Shown here one piece after another: positions 14,840 through 23,471 of a stretch of DNA of 64,000 nt (the first letter of the stretch is position 1; each line of letters opens with the position of its first letter). Source of the stretch: Archangium primigenium (GTDB lineage: Bacteria > Myxococcota > Myxococcia > Myxococcales > Myxococcaceae); the NCBI RefSeq assembly GCF_016904885.1, contig NZ_JADWYI010000001.1, positions 1,984,001 to 2,048,000 on the forward strand. The letters are read 5' to 3'. A program made the translations under genes and the position numbers. The notes beneath the pieces were generated by a model. That model searched no databases, was not told the DNA's origin, and worked only from the letters and a program-made list of their open reading frames with translations.

Positions 14840-16507
14840 ATGCCTGCCTTGCTTCTGAGTCTTCTCGCCGCGGCGTCGCTCGCCGCGGCTCCCGTGGTGA
14901 CCCCCGCCGTGCCTCCCATCGAGCCTCCCGCCAAGGAGTCTCGTCCCGCCGCGCTCCTCACCCGCGTGTCGTTCGACTCGCAGGACGACCTCAACCGGCT
15001 CGCCGCGCGCCTGGACCTGACCGCGGCGGTGGACCGCGCGCGGGGCACGGTGGAGGCGGTGCTGTCGCCCGAGGAGTATGACGCCCTGGTGAAGGAGGGG
15101 CGGCGCGTGGAGCTGCTCGAGGAGGGCACCCGGCGCCTCAACGCGCCGCGCGAGCGTCTGGCCGAGCAGCGCCTGGGCATCTCCGGCTACGCCTGCTACC
15201 GCACGGTGGACGAGACGTACGCGTCCATGCAGGAGCTGGCCAACACGTACCCGCGGCTGGCCCAGTGGCGCTCCATCGGGGACAGCTGGGACCGGATGAC
15301 CCCGGGCGGCAATCCGGGCGACGAGCTGAAGGTGCTGGTGTTGACCAACCGCGCGCGGCTCAAGGCCAAGCCGCGCTTCTTCCTGATGGCGGCCATCCAC
15401 GCGCGCGAGTACGCGACGGCGGAGCTGGCGGCGCGCTTCGCCGAGGAGCTCGTCAACCGGTACGAGGTGGACGCGGACGCGCGCTGGCTGCTCGACTACC
15501 ACGAGGTGCACATCGTGGTGCAGTCCAACCCGGACGGCCGACGCGTGGCGGAGACGGGCCTGTCCAAGCGCAAGAACACCAACACCACCCAGGGCTCCTG
15601 CTCCGCGGCGACGTGGGGCGTGGACCTCAACCGCAACAGCAGCTTCGACTGGAACCAGGGCGGCACGACCACCAGCGCCTGTGGCGAGACGTACCTCGGG
15701 CGCACGCCGGCCTCGGAGCCGGAGACCCAGGCGCTGGAGAACTACATCCTCTCGCTGTACGCGGACCGGCGGGGGCCCGCCGCCTCGGACCCGGCGGCCG
15801 AGGACACCTCCGGGGTGATGATCAGCCTGCACAGCTATGGCGGCTGGGTGCTCTACCCCTGGGGCGCGGACACCTCCGCGGCGCCCAACGAGGCGCGGCT
15901 GCGCACGCTCGGGCGCAAGTTCAACTACTTCAACGGCTACCAGGCGTGCCCGGCCGCCACGTGCCTGTACGTGGCCTCGGGCTCGACGGACACGTTCGCC
16001 TACGGGGTGCTGGGCGTGCCGTCCTACACCATCGAGGTGGGCACCGAGTTCTTCCAGAGCTGCTCCTCGTTCGAGAACGTCGTGCTGCCCAACAACATGC
16101 CGGCGCTCTGGTACGCCCTCAAGGCGACGCGGCGGCCGTACCAGTCGCCCGCGGGGCCGGACTCCGTCACCCTCAGCCTGTCCGCGGCCGCGGTGCGTCC
16201 GGGCACCCCGGTGACGCTCTATGCCCAGGCGGATGACACGCGCTACGGCACCAACGGCGGGGTGGAGCCCACGCAGAACATCGCCGCCGCGCGCTACAGC
16301 GTGGACGCGCCTTCCTGGGTATCCGGCACGCCGACGTACGCGCTCACCCCCCTGGACGGCGCCTTCGACAGCCCCGTCGAGCAGCTCCAGGGCACGGTCT
16401 TCACCTCGACGCTCACCCCGGGCAAGCACATCCTCTTCGTGGAGAGCCAGGACGCCAGCGGCAACTGGGGCGTGCCCACGGCCATCTTCCTCACCGTGGT
16501 GCAGTAG
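14840..16507 (+). CDS. secreted zinc carboxypeptidase, M14 family
   Basis: A 555-residue exported metallocarboxypeptidase. A signal peptide of about 20 residues ends near A-A-P. The zinc ligands are H187 and E190 in A-I-H-A-R-E and H331 in S-L-H-S-Y-G, and the catalytic Glu is E399 in Y-T-I-E-V-G-T-E-F-F. Substrate motifs N-P-D-G-R and V-D-L-N-R-N are present. After the catalytic domain about 125 residues form a beta-rich tail with an A-R-Y-S-V-D segment, probably an attachment or substrate-binding module. It would trim amino acids from peptides outside the cell, in keeping with a proteolytic predator. Its last 17 bases overlap the end of the convergent S41 protease gene. Confidence 0.9.
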   Translation: MPALLLSLLAAASLAAAPVVTPAVPPIEPPAKESRPAALLTRVSFDSQDDLNRLAARLDLTAAVDRARGTVEAVLSPEEYDALVKEGRRVELLEEGTRRLNAPRERLAEQRLGISGYACYRTVDETYASMQELANTYPRLAQWRSIGDSWDRMTPGGNPGDELKVLVLTNRARLKAKPRFFLMAAIHAREYATAELAARFAEELVNRYEVDADARWLLDYHEVHIVVQSNPDGRRVAETGLSKRKNTNTTQGSCSAATWGVDLNRNSSFDWNQGGTTTSACGETYLGRTPASEPETQALENYILSLYADRRGPAASDPAAEDTSGVMISLHSYGGWVLYPWGADTSAAPNEARLRTLGRKFNYFNGYQACPAATCLYVASGSTDTFAYGVLGVPSYTIEVGTEFFQSCSSFENVVLPNNMPALWYALKATRRPYQSPAGPDSVTLSLSAAAVRPGTPVTLYAQADDTRYGTNGGVEPTQNIAAARYSVDAPSWVSGTPTYALTPLDGAFDSPVEQLQGTVFTSTLTPGKHILFVESQDASGNWGVPTAIFLTVVQ

Positions 16508-17849
16508 CCAGCGCCGTCATCAGGCGCAGCACGGCCCGCGCATGTCCCTGGGCGGGCGCGTCGGGGGGAAACACCTCCAGGGGCATGGCCGGGGGGATGC
16601 CCCGGGGCTCGAAGTCGGTGCCCTGGGCGTCCCGGTACACCTCGCCGGCCAGCGCCAGCCGCCAGCCGTTGGGCAGGGGCTTCTCCAATTGATCCGACAG
16701 CGCCCCCCGGGTCGTCGTGCCCACGTGCCGCACGTTGGGCAGCGCGCGCATGGCGAGGGTGAAGACCTCCCCCGCGCTGACCGTCACGTCGCTCGTGAGC
16801 AGGTAGACGGGCCCCTCGTAGCGCACGCGCGGCGAGGGCTCCACGTGGAAGGCCTGGGGCGCCACGTCCCGGGCGCCGAAGCCCACCTTGGTGTAGGCCA
16901 GTCGCCGCTCGGACGCGAAGCGCCCCGCCAGGCGCAGGCTCACGCCGTCGTAGCCGCCCCGGTTGTTGCTCACGTCGACGATCACCGCCCGTGCGCCCTG
17001 GAAGGCGCCGAGGGCCTCGTCGAGCGCGGCCTCCAGGGCGGTGGTGTCGTCCGGGGCGGCGTCGGCGTCGAACGCGCCCATGGTCACCACGTTCAGGTAG
17101 CCGACGTCCTCCACCCGTCCCCAGAAGAGCCGGTGGTTGGCCACCTGCCGGCCCGTGCCCCGGAGGATGTCCTCCAGGATGCCGCGCTTGTAGGCGCGCA
17201 GCCACGTGCGCTCGTCCATGTCCGCCCGCGCGAGGCGGCGCAGCGTGGGGGCCTCGCCCGGCGTGAGTTCCCGGGGCTCGCCGCCCACGGTCGCGTGCAG
17301 CTCCACGTGGGCGTCGTCCACGTCCGCGAGCATCTCCGACAGCGCCTCGAACAGCGCCGCGTCATCGGATGACGCGTCCAGTCGGCGCGCGGCCGTCGCG
17401 GCGCGCGCGCTCCAGTCCAGCCCGCGCGCGGCGGACGTCGGGTAGAGCGTGGCGAACGTCTCCGCCGTCAGCGCGGCGAGGCGGTCGGCCGTCCACGGTG
17501 TCCGATCCTCGCAGGCGGCGGGCAGGGCGGGCAGCCGCTCCAACACGTAGCGCGTGCCCCCGGGGGTGCCGGACACGGCGAGGGTGTCGTCCGTGAGCCG
17601 CTGGTGGCCGCCGAGCCACCCATCCGGGTCCGCCTCGGGCCGGGGATCGCGGTAGCAGAAAGGTCCGGCGACATGAAATCCCGTCACGCCCGTGGCCTCC
17701 ACCTGGAACAGCCGACCATAACCCCGCGAGCGCCAGACGCCTCGGGGCAGGGCGGTGGACGCTTCCTGGACGACGGGGGAGGGCGCGTGGGCACACGCCA
17801 GCGCGACACAGACGAGGCCCCACGCCAGGGGCCGTGCACACGGTTTCAT
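16491..17849 (-). CDS. S41 family peptidase, lipoprotein
   Basis: A 452-residue C-terminal-processing-type serine protease. The N-terminus has a short hydrophobic stretch ending in a lipobox (A-L-A-C near residue 20), so it is probably anchored in the envelope. The protease half shows V-D-V-S-N-N-R-G-G-Y-D, then L-L-T-S-D-V-T-V-S-A-G-E with the likely nucleophile Ser, then G-T-T-T-R-G-A-L-S-D. I see no clear PDZ domain, so it is closer to the tricorn/IRBP-like S41 members than to Prc. ATG 17849 is taken because the signal sequence starts there. It ends convergently inside the carboxypeptidase gene. Confidence 0.87.
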   Translation of the reverse strand: MKPCARPLAWGLVCVALACAHAPSPVVQEASTALPRGVWRSRGYGRLFQVEATGVTGFHVAGPFCYRDPRPEADPDGWLGGHQRLTDDTLAVSGTPGGTRYVLERLPALPAACEDRTPWTADRLAALTAETFATLYPTSAARGLDWSARAATAARRLDASSDDAALFEALSEMLADVDDAHVELHATVGGEPRELTPGEAPTLRRLARADMDERTWLRAYKRGILEDILRGTGRQVANHRLFWGRVEDVGYLNVVTMGAFDADAAPDDTTALEAALDEALGAFQGARAVIVDVSNNRGGYDGVSLRLAGRFASERRLAYTKVGFGARDVAPQAFHVEPSPRVRYEGPVYLLTSDVTVSAGEVFTLAMRALPNVRHVGTTTRGALSDQLEKPLPNGWRLALAGEVYRDAQGTDFEPRGIPPAMPLEVFPPDAPAQGHARAVLRLMTALATAPR

Positions 17850-17967
17850 GGCGCGAGCATGGCAAGGATGCCATTCGGTTGACAGCGAATCGCCGGGCGC
17901 ACATATGAGGCGCCGACGCGGCCCCCCGAGGGTCCGTCCCTCCTCTTCCCCAACCCCCCGGAGCACC

Positions 17968-18474
17968 ATGTCCCTGTCCATGTACCAGGCGTCGGTTCCC
18001 GTTTTCATCCGCATGCTGGGCAACCTGTCGGCGATCCTCGACAAGGCCGCCGCCTACGCCGAGACGAAGAAGATCGCCCCCGCGGTGCTGCTCGGCGCTC
18101 GGCTGGCGCCGGACATGCTGCCCTTGTCCTCGCAGATTCAGATCGCCTGTGACTCGGCGGTGCGGGGCGCGGCCCGGCTGGCGAACATGGACCTGCCCAG
18201 CTTCCCGGACACCGAGACCTCCTTCCCCGAGTTCCAGGAGCGCCTCGCCAAGACGATCGCCTTCCTCAAGACCGTGCCCGCGGCGCAGGTGGACGGCAGC
18301 GAGGAGCGCACCGTCACCCTCAAGATGCGCACCGGCGAGGTGCAGTTCCAGGGACAGGCCTTCCTACTCGGCTTCTCGCTGCCCAACTTCTATTTCCACG
18401 TCACCACCGCCTACGCCATCCTGCGCCACAACGGCCTGGACGTCGGCAAGACCGACTTCCTCGGCAAGTCCTGA
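17968..18474 (+). CDS. DUF1993 family protein
   Basis: A 168-residue cytosolic protein of the DUF1993 family. It begins M-Y-Q-A-S-V-P-V-F-I-R-M-L, has D-M-L-P-L-S-S-Q-I-Q near the middle, and ends N-F-Y-F-H-V-T-T-A-Y-A-I-L-R-H-N-G, all typical. The fold is related to DinB-like four-helix bundles; the function is unknown. The ATG follows a weak ribosome site (GGAG). It is divergent from the S41 protease gene and stands alone. Confidence 0.88.
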   Translation: MSLSMYQASVPVFIRMLGNLSAILDKAAAYAETKKIAPAVLLGARLAPDMLPLSSQIQIACDSAVRGAARLANMDLPSFPDTETSFPEFQERLAKTIAFLKTVPAAQVDGSEERTVTLKMRTGEVQFQGQAFLLGFSLPNFYFHVTTAYAILRHNGLDVGKTDFLGKS

Positions 18475-18493
18475 GCGGGTCGGGGGGACGCGC

Positions 18494-18507
18494 TATCGTC
18501 CGGTGTG
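18494..18507 (+). promoter_or_regulatory. -10 box placed for a leaderless lipoprotein message
   Basis: TATCGT at 18494-18499 lies eight bases before the ATG at 18508 and no ribosome site is visible. The arrangement matches that of the carboxypeptidase gene, and supports ATG 18508 over the GTG at 18505. Confidence 0.4.
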
Positions 18508-19443
18508 ATGCCTCCCGCCTTCCGTCCCGTCCTGTTGTCGGCCGCCGTGCTCGTGGGGACGAGCGCCTGCGTGACCTCCTCGTCCACGCGGATTCCCCCG
18601 GGCGCGGTCGTCTTGCGCTTCGCGTGGCCCCAGACGCTGTCCGCGCGCGTCTCCCATTCCGTGTTCAACGGAGACGCCCGGGGCGAGCGCCTCTACTGGT
18701 GGAGCCTGGAGCCCGGGGAGGGCGCGACGCCGCGGCGGCTCGGGGTGGAGCCCGGGGCCTCGCCCGAGGCGGGCCTCGCCGCCCTCGCGCACCCGGAGAT
18801 GTCGGTGCGCTTCGATGCCGAGGGGACCTTCGTCGGCGCCGAGCCGCCCGCGGACTCCGCCGGGCAGGCGATGCTGGAGGCGTTTCCGCTGGAGCCCGAG
18901 CAGCGCGAGCACCTGTTGCGCACCCTGCGGGCCTCGCAGGAGGAAGCGGCCCGGGTGCGCTGGGAGCAGCGGGTGGGGCACTGGCGCGACGTGATGCTGC
19001 TGTCCGGGGAGACGGTGCGCTTCGCGACGAAGATGTGGTTGGGGGAGGACTCGCTCCAGCGTGAGGAAGTGGAGGCCGAGGAGCGCACCACCTTCGAGGC
19101 GGGGGTCGCCTGCGTGCCCGAGGAAGGGGACACGCGCTGCGTCCGGCTCCGGGTGGAGACCACGCCCCTGCATGCCCTCCACGAGGACGACCCGTGCGAG
19201 CGCGTCCACTCGCGGCGGACGTTCGAGTTGGTGACGGATCCCCAGACGCTGCTGCCCTACCTGACGCGCGCGGTGCAGGAGGACGAGCGGGTCTGGTGCG
19301 AGGCGGACGGCACCGCGGGCACCGAGCGCACGCGGCAGGGCGAGGTGTTCGTCTTCACCTACGGCCTCCAGCCCCTGCCGCCCGGTACCTGGACACGGCG
19401 CGAGCCCGGCTCAGGGCCCGCGCGGTCCCACACAAGGCCCTAG
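18508..19443 (+). CDS. hypothetical lipoprotein
   Basis: A 311-residue protein with a lipoprotein signal (V-G-T-S-A-C near residues 17-22). I recognise no domain. The mature part is rich in Glu and Arg and contains paired cysteines in V-A-C-V-P-E-E-G-D-T-R-C and C-E-R-V-H, suggesting disulfides in the periplasm. The C-terminus is Pro/Gly rich. Its TAG stop shares the four bases CTAG with the stop of the convergent small lipoprotein gene, so there is no room for a terminator between them. Confidence 0.75.
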   Translation: MPPAFRPVLLSAAVLVGTSACVTSSSTRIPPGAVVLRFAWPQTLSARVSHSVFNGDARGERLYWWSLEPGEGATPRRLGVEPGASPEAGLAALAHPEMSVRFDAEGTFVGAEPPADSAGQAMLEAFPLEPEQREHLLRTLRASQEEAARVRWEQRVGHWRDVMLLSGETVRFATKMWLGEDSLQREEVEAEERTTFEAGVACVPEEGDTRCVRLRVETTPLHALHEDDPCERVHSRRTFELVTDPQTLLPYLTRAVQEDERVWCEADGTAGTERTRQGEVFVFTYGLQPLPPGTWTRREPGSGPARSHTRP

Positions 19444-19697
19444 TTGACCTTGTCGCACACCACCTGCGGACAGCCACCGCCCGCGGGCGCGCACCAGCCA
19501 CAGCTCGAGTTGCAGCAGAAGGTGCCCTTGGCGCAGGTGTTGGTGCCACAGGCGCCCCCGCCGATGATGACGGACTCCTCGCTGCCGGACACGGCGAGCG
19601 CGGCCTCCTGCGTGCCGACCGTCTCCTCTTCCTGCACCGGGCCACCACAGGCCACCAGCAGCGCCATCACTCCCAGCCACGGCATTCGCATCTTCAT
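19440..19697 (-). CDS. small cysteine-rich lipoprotein
   Basis: An 85-residue protein. The signal ends in the lipobox L-V-A-C near residue 17. The mature part has eight closely spaced cysteines after residue 50 (C-G-T-N-T-C, F-C-C-N-S-S-C-G-W-C, then C-P-Q-V-V-C), arranged like a disulfide-knotted domain. Small secreted proteins with this pattern are common in myxobacteria, but I know no function. ATG 19697 follows GAGGAG. Its stop overlaps that of the convergent lipoprotein gene. Confidence 0.75.
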   Translation of the reverse strand: MKMRMPWLGVMALLVACGGPVQEEETVGTQEAALAVSGSEESVIIGGGACGTNTCAKGTFCCNSSCGWCAPAGGGCPQVVCDKVN

Positions 19698-19778
19698 GGG
19701 TCGGACTCTCCTCAATCGGGGGGAAGGAAGTCTCATCCTAGTAAAATCCGCGAAAACCGTGAAGATGGAAAAGACTCC

Positions 19779-21443
19779 TCAGGGGGTGGAGCGGGCGAAG
19801 GAGGGGGGAACCATGCCGCGCACGCGGCGCAGCAGGCCGAGGAACTCGGCGCGGTCGCTCAGGTCGTCCAGGGCGGACTCGGCGAGGGCCTCGGCGGTGG
19901 ACAGGTTCCAGTTGTCCGCCTGGGGGGCGCCGCGGAGGATGTCGGCGGTGCCCGCCACGGCGGCGGCGAAGCGCAGGTTGGCCGAGGCGCGCGACAGCGA
20001 GTCGTGCACCTGGCCGCGCTCCAGGACGAAGCGCTGCTCGGCGGCTTCGACGCCGCCGGGGCGCTTGGCGCGCACCCGCACCGTGGCCAGGGGCGAGCGC
20101 GTGCCGATGAGCTTCACCTCGTAGAGCGCGGTGACGGTGTGCCCGGCGCCAATCTCCCCGGCGTCCACCTTGTCGTCGCGGAAGTCCTTGTCGGCGATGG
20201 CCCGGTTCTCGTAGCCCATCAGCCGGTAGGTATGGACGGCCTCGGGGTCGAACTCCACCTGCACCTTCACGTCCTGGGCGATGACCTCCAGCGTGCCCGA
20301 GAGCTTCTCCTGGAAGACGCGGCGCGCCTCGTCCTCGCTGTCGATGTAGAAGCAGTTGCCGTTGCCCTTGTCGGCCAGGCGCTCGAGCACGTCATCGCGG
20401 TAGTTGCCCATGCCGAAGCCGATGGCGGACAGGGTGACGCCCTCCTGCACGTAGCCGCGGATGTTCTCGTACATCACGCTCGCCGAGGTGTTGCCGATGT
20501 TGGCGTCGCCGTCGGTGAGCACGATGACACGCGAGACGCTGTCGGGGCGGGCGTGCCGCGCCGCGTGCCGGTAGGCGAGCTCCAGGCCACTGCCCATGGC
20601 GGTGGAGCCCTCGGCGCTCAGCGCGTCGATGGCGGCGAAGATCGTGCCGCGCTCGGTGGCGGGGGTGGGCGGCAGCACGTCCCGCACGCTGCCCGCGTAG
20701 GTGACGAGCGCCACGGTGTCCCGGGCGGTGAGGCCCTGGACCAGGACCTTCATGGACTTCTGGGCGAGCGGCAGCTTGTCCTGGCTGAACATGGAGCCGC
20801 TGGTGTCCACCAGGAAGACGAGGTGGGCGGGCTTGCGCTGCTCGGCGGTGACGACGCGTCCCTGGACGCCCACCTTGATGAGGTGCCAGCCCGGGGTATA
20901 GGGCGAGGGCGCGCCCTCCAGATCCACGCGGAAGTCGCCCTCCTGGGGGGCGGGGTAGCGGTACTGGAAGTAGTTCATCCACTCCTCCACGCGCACCGCT
21001 TCGCGCGGCGGCAGGCGGCCCTCGGACATGTAGCGACGGAAGAGGGTGTAGGAGGCCGTGTCCACGTCCACCGCGAAGGTGGAGAAGCGGTCCGTGCTCA
21101 CCAAGGTGTAGGGGTTGGGCCGGACGGCCTCGTGCGTGCTGCCCGCCGTGCGCAGGGTCTCGGGGACGGACTCGACGCGGGCCGGGGCCGGGGCCACGGC
21201 GGCCTGGGCCGGGGCGGGCGTGGCGGGCGCGTCGGGGTCCTTGCTGAAGTCCTTGAGCCGCTTGTAGTGGACGCTGGACTCCCTGTGCTCGGCGAACGTG
21301 TGCCCCGAGAGGCTGTCCGCGCTCGCGCCGAGGAGCCGGCGGATGTTGTGGCCCCAGAAGAGGATGACCACGAGCGGAACGACCCCGAGGACGAACAGGA
21401 GACCGCCGACAATGCCCAGGATCCGCGAGGTGCGTTTCGTCAT
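19779..21443 (-). CDS. von Willebrand factor A domain protein, YfbK-like
   Basis: A 554-residue protein with one N-terminal membrane segment (residues 8-30). After a Pro/Ala-rich linker comes the YfbK-type N-terminal domain (F-S-T-F-A-V-D-V-D-T-A-S-Y), then the VWA domain with an intact metal site D-T-S-G-S, T-A-M-G-S-G and V-I-V-L-T-D-G-D-A-N. The C-terminal part matches the DUF3520 domain that follows VWA in YfbK proteins. Such proteins bind partners through the metal site; their cellular role is poorly known. The start could also be ATG 21455, four residues longer and with better ribosome-site spacing. A lytic transglycosylase gene lies 58 bases upstream on the same strand. Confidence 0.86.
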   Translation of the reverse strand: MTKRTSRILGIVGGLLFVLGVVPLVVILFWGHNIRRLLGASADSLSGHTFAEHRESSVHYKRLKDFSKDPDAPATPAPAQAAVAPAPARVESVPETLRTAGSTHEAVRPNPYTLVSTDRFSTFAVDVDTASYTLFRRYMSEGRLPPREAVRVEEWMNYFQYRYPAPQEGDFRVDLEGAPSPYTPGWHLIKVGVQGRVVTAEQRKPAHLVFLVDTSGSMFSQDKLPLAQKSMKVLVQGLTARDTVALVTYAGSVRDVLPPTPATERGTIFAAIDALSAEGSTAMGSGLELAYRHAARHARPDSVSRVIVLTDGDANIGNTSASVMYENIRGYVQEGVTLSAIGFGMGNYRDDVLERLADKGNGNCFYIDSEDEARRVFQEKLSGTLEVIAQDVKVQVEFDPEAVHTYRLMGYENRAIADKDFRDDKVDAGEIGAGHTVTALYEVKLIGTRSPLATVRVRAKRPGGVEAAEQRFVLERGQVHDSLSRASANLRFAAAVAGTADILRGAPQADNWNLSTAEALAESALDDLSDRAEFLGLLRRVRGMVPPSFARSTP

Positions 21444-21501
21444 GCTCCAGCACATCGCACGTTCCGGAGCGGCCGAGCGTCCGTCATCCGGAGGAGGTCG
21501 G

Positions 21502-22188
21502 TCATCCGGCGGAGGGTCGCGCCTCGGGCGATGGGTGGGTGGGGGTGGGCGCGGCGCGGCCCTGACGCTTCGCGGCGGAGGCGGGCGGGGGCGCGCGCGG
21601 CGGCGGGGGCGGGCGCAGGCGCGCGTAGGCGGTGAGCACCTTGTCCACGTAGAACTCCGTCTCCCCGTTGCGCGGCACGCGGCCATTCACGTTGCCCGGC
21701 CCCGCGTTGTACGCCGCCACCGCGAGCGTCACGTTGCCCCGGTAGCGCGTGAGCTGCTCGGCGAGGTAGCGCGCGCTGCCGTCGAGCGCCGGCGCGGGAT
21801 CGAACGGATCCTCCACGCGCAGCAGGCTCGCGGTGGAGGGCATGAGCTGGCCGGGGCCCATGGCGCCCGCGGGCGAGATGCGGTGGGGCTGGGTGTTGGA
21901 CTCCACCTGCACGAGCGCGCGCAACAGGCCCGGGGGCAGGCGGTGGCGGCGCTCGGTGTCGCGGATGAGGGGCTCGAGCTCCGGGTGCCCGTCGAGCACG
22001 CAGGTGGGCCGGTGGCGCGCGTAGGCGCTCAGCGCGTGGGCCTTCTCCTTGAGGAAGGACAGGGAGAAGAGCGGCACGCGGGTGTCCCCGAAGAAGGCCA
22101 CCGCCAGGTTGAGCAGCACGAGCGGCGCCAGGACGCACAGTCCCACCCGCACCCAGGGAAACCCGCCGCTGCTCCGCTTGCGCCGCAC
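21502..22188 (-). CDS. membrane-anchored lytic transglycosylase
   Basis: A 228-residue protein with an N-terminal membrane anchor (residues 12-32) and an SLT domain: L-V-Q-V-E-S-N with the catalytic Glu, S-P-A-G-A-M-G-P-G-Q-L-M-P, and A-V-A-A-Y-N-A-G-P-G-N-V. It would cleave peptidoglycan glycan strands, forming anhydro ends. The C-terminal 40 residues are a Pro/Arg-rich tail. The start is GTG 22188, preceded by AAGGAGG at very short spacing. It precedes the VWA gene in the same direction and may be transcribed with it. Confidence 0.88.
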   Translation of the reverse strand: MRRKRSSGGFPWVRVGLCVLAPLVLLNLAVAFFGDTRVPLFSLSFLKEKAHALSAYARHRPTCVLDGHPELEPLIRDTERRHRLPPGLLRALVQVESNTQPHRISPAGAMGPGQLMPSTASLLRVEDPFDPAPALDGSARYLAEQLTRYRGNVTLAVAAYNAGPGNVNGRVPRNGETEFYVDKVLTAYARLRPPPPPRAPPPASAAKRQGRAAPTPTHPSPEARPSAG

Positions 22189-22246
22189 GCCTCCTTCCTA
22201 CGAGGCCCCCGGCGTCCCGTCCAACTTCCGGCCCGCGTCCGGCTCC

Positions 22247-23320
22247 TCACTCCGGGAGGCTCCGCGTGCGCGCGTACACGGCGCGCAGGGTGTCCAGGCC
22301 GGGCTTCAGCTCGTGCCGTCCCAGGGCGTGCACCGTCTCCCACAGGCAGGTGTTCACCGGCACCGCGATGCCGTGGACCTGGGCCTTGCGCACCACCTCG
22401 CCGTTGAGCGAGTCCACGGCCGGCTCGCGCCCGCGCTCGATCGCCGCCAGCATGGACGAGCGCATCTTGCGGTAGTGCGTGCCGATGGCCAGCAGCACCG
22501 CGTGCTTGAGCAGGAGCGAGGGCGAGCCCCGCGCGCGCCGCTCCGCGTCGTCCAGCGCGAGCCACTCCAGCTCCAGCGTGGGGGCCACCTTCTCCAGCGT
22601 CACCCCCTCGGCGCGCGCCACCTGGAGCACCTCGGTGATGACCTCCAGGCCCAGCCGGCGCACGAAGCGCTGGCGCATGAGCGGCCCCAGCCGGTCTCCT
22701 CCCACCGTGCCCAGCGAGGAGATGGCGCAGTTGATGGCCAGCTTGCTCCAGCGCACCCCGCGCAGGTTGGTGGTGAGCTCCACCGGGCACACGGCGCGCA
22801 GCACCCCGGCCAGCCGCTCCACGCGCGCGTCCGTGCCCCCGCGCAGCGTGCCGAGCACGATGCCGCCCGTGGCCGTGCGCACGTAGACGCCCGTCTCCGG
22901 GGACGAGGCGCCCCAGGCCACCACGGCGCCGATGACCCGCTCGGCCTCCACCTCGCGGGCCACCCGCTCCTCGCACAGTCCGTTGGACAACACGACCACG
23001 GCGCCCTCCGGCGCGAGCAGGTGGCGCGTGTCCCGCACCGCCTCCTCCACGCCCGTGGGCGGCGTGGCCAGCAGGATGAAGTCGTAGGTGCCCCGCTCCG
23101 GCGGCCGCACGAAGACCTCCAGGTTCGTTCCGGGCACCGCGCGCTCGCCCTTCTCGTCGTGCAGGCGGGGTCCCCGCTCGCGCAGCACCTGGGCGATCGC
23201 CTCCCGGCGCGCCACGGCATGCACCGGGTGGCCCGCTTCCAGGAGGCGCGAGAGCACCACGCCTCCGATGCCACCACAGCCGACGACGAGGATCCGGGGA
23301 GCGGTCCGCGAGGAGTCCAT
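22247..23320 (-). CDS. panE: 2-dehydropantoate 2-reductase family protein
   Basis: A 357-residue NADPH-dependent ketopantoate reductase-family enzyme. The N-terminal Rossmann motif is V-V-G-C-G-G-I-G-G (residues 11-20); the family block N-G-L-C near residue 110 and the helical C-terminal domain with K-L-A-I-N (catalytic Lys and Asn) are present. The usual product, D-pantoate, leads to coenzyme A. It is slightly longer than typical PanE (about 300), so a related 2-ketoacid reductase is possible. The ATG has AGGAG-like context, and the gene is divergent from the SUKH-like gene across a 151-base region carrying a strong operator-like repeat. Confidence 0.82.
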   Translation of the reverse strand: MDSSRTAPRILVVGCGGIGGVVLSRLLEAGHPVHAVARREAIAQVLRERGPRLHDEKGERAVPGTNLEVFVRPPERGTYDFILLATPPTGVEEAVRDTRHLLAPEGAVVVLSNGLCEERVAREVEAERVIGAVVAWGASSPETGVYVRTATGGIVLGTLRGGTDARVERLAGVLRAVCPVELTTNLRGVRWSKLAINCAISSLGTVGGDRLGPLMRQRFVRRLGLEVITEVLQVARAEGVTLEKVAPTLELEWLALDDAERRARGSPSLLLKHAVLLAIGTHYRKMRSSMLAAIERGREPAVDSLNGEVVRKAQVHGIAVPVNTCLWETVHALGRHELKPGLDTLRAVYARTRSLPE

Positions 23321-23377
23321 AGCGGGCGCGTGCCTACCACGGGCGGCGGGCGGAGGGGGAGCCCTCGGTCGACATCC

Positions 23378-23422
23378 GTGACATGACCTTCGCGGTCATC
23401 TACAGTCAGGTGACCGCGAAGG
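23378..23422 (+). promoter_or_regulatory. promoter overlaid by a perfect 12-bp inverted repeat
   Basis: GTGACA (23378-23383) and TACAGT (23401-23406) are spaced by 17 bases, close to sigma-70 consensus. Arms CCTTCGCGGTCA (23387-23398) and TGACCGCGAAGG (23411-23422) match perfectly and flank the -10 box, so a bound dimer would block RNA polymerase. The site lies 50 bases before the SUKH-like gene and about 70 from the divergent panE start. Confidence 0.65.
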
Positions 23423-23471
23423 ACACGTCGCCACGCACCTTCGAGGACACCCTGGAGGAGGAGCCCCCGTC

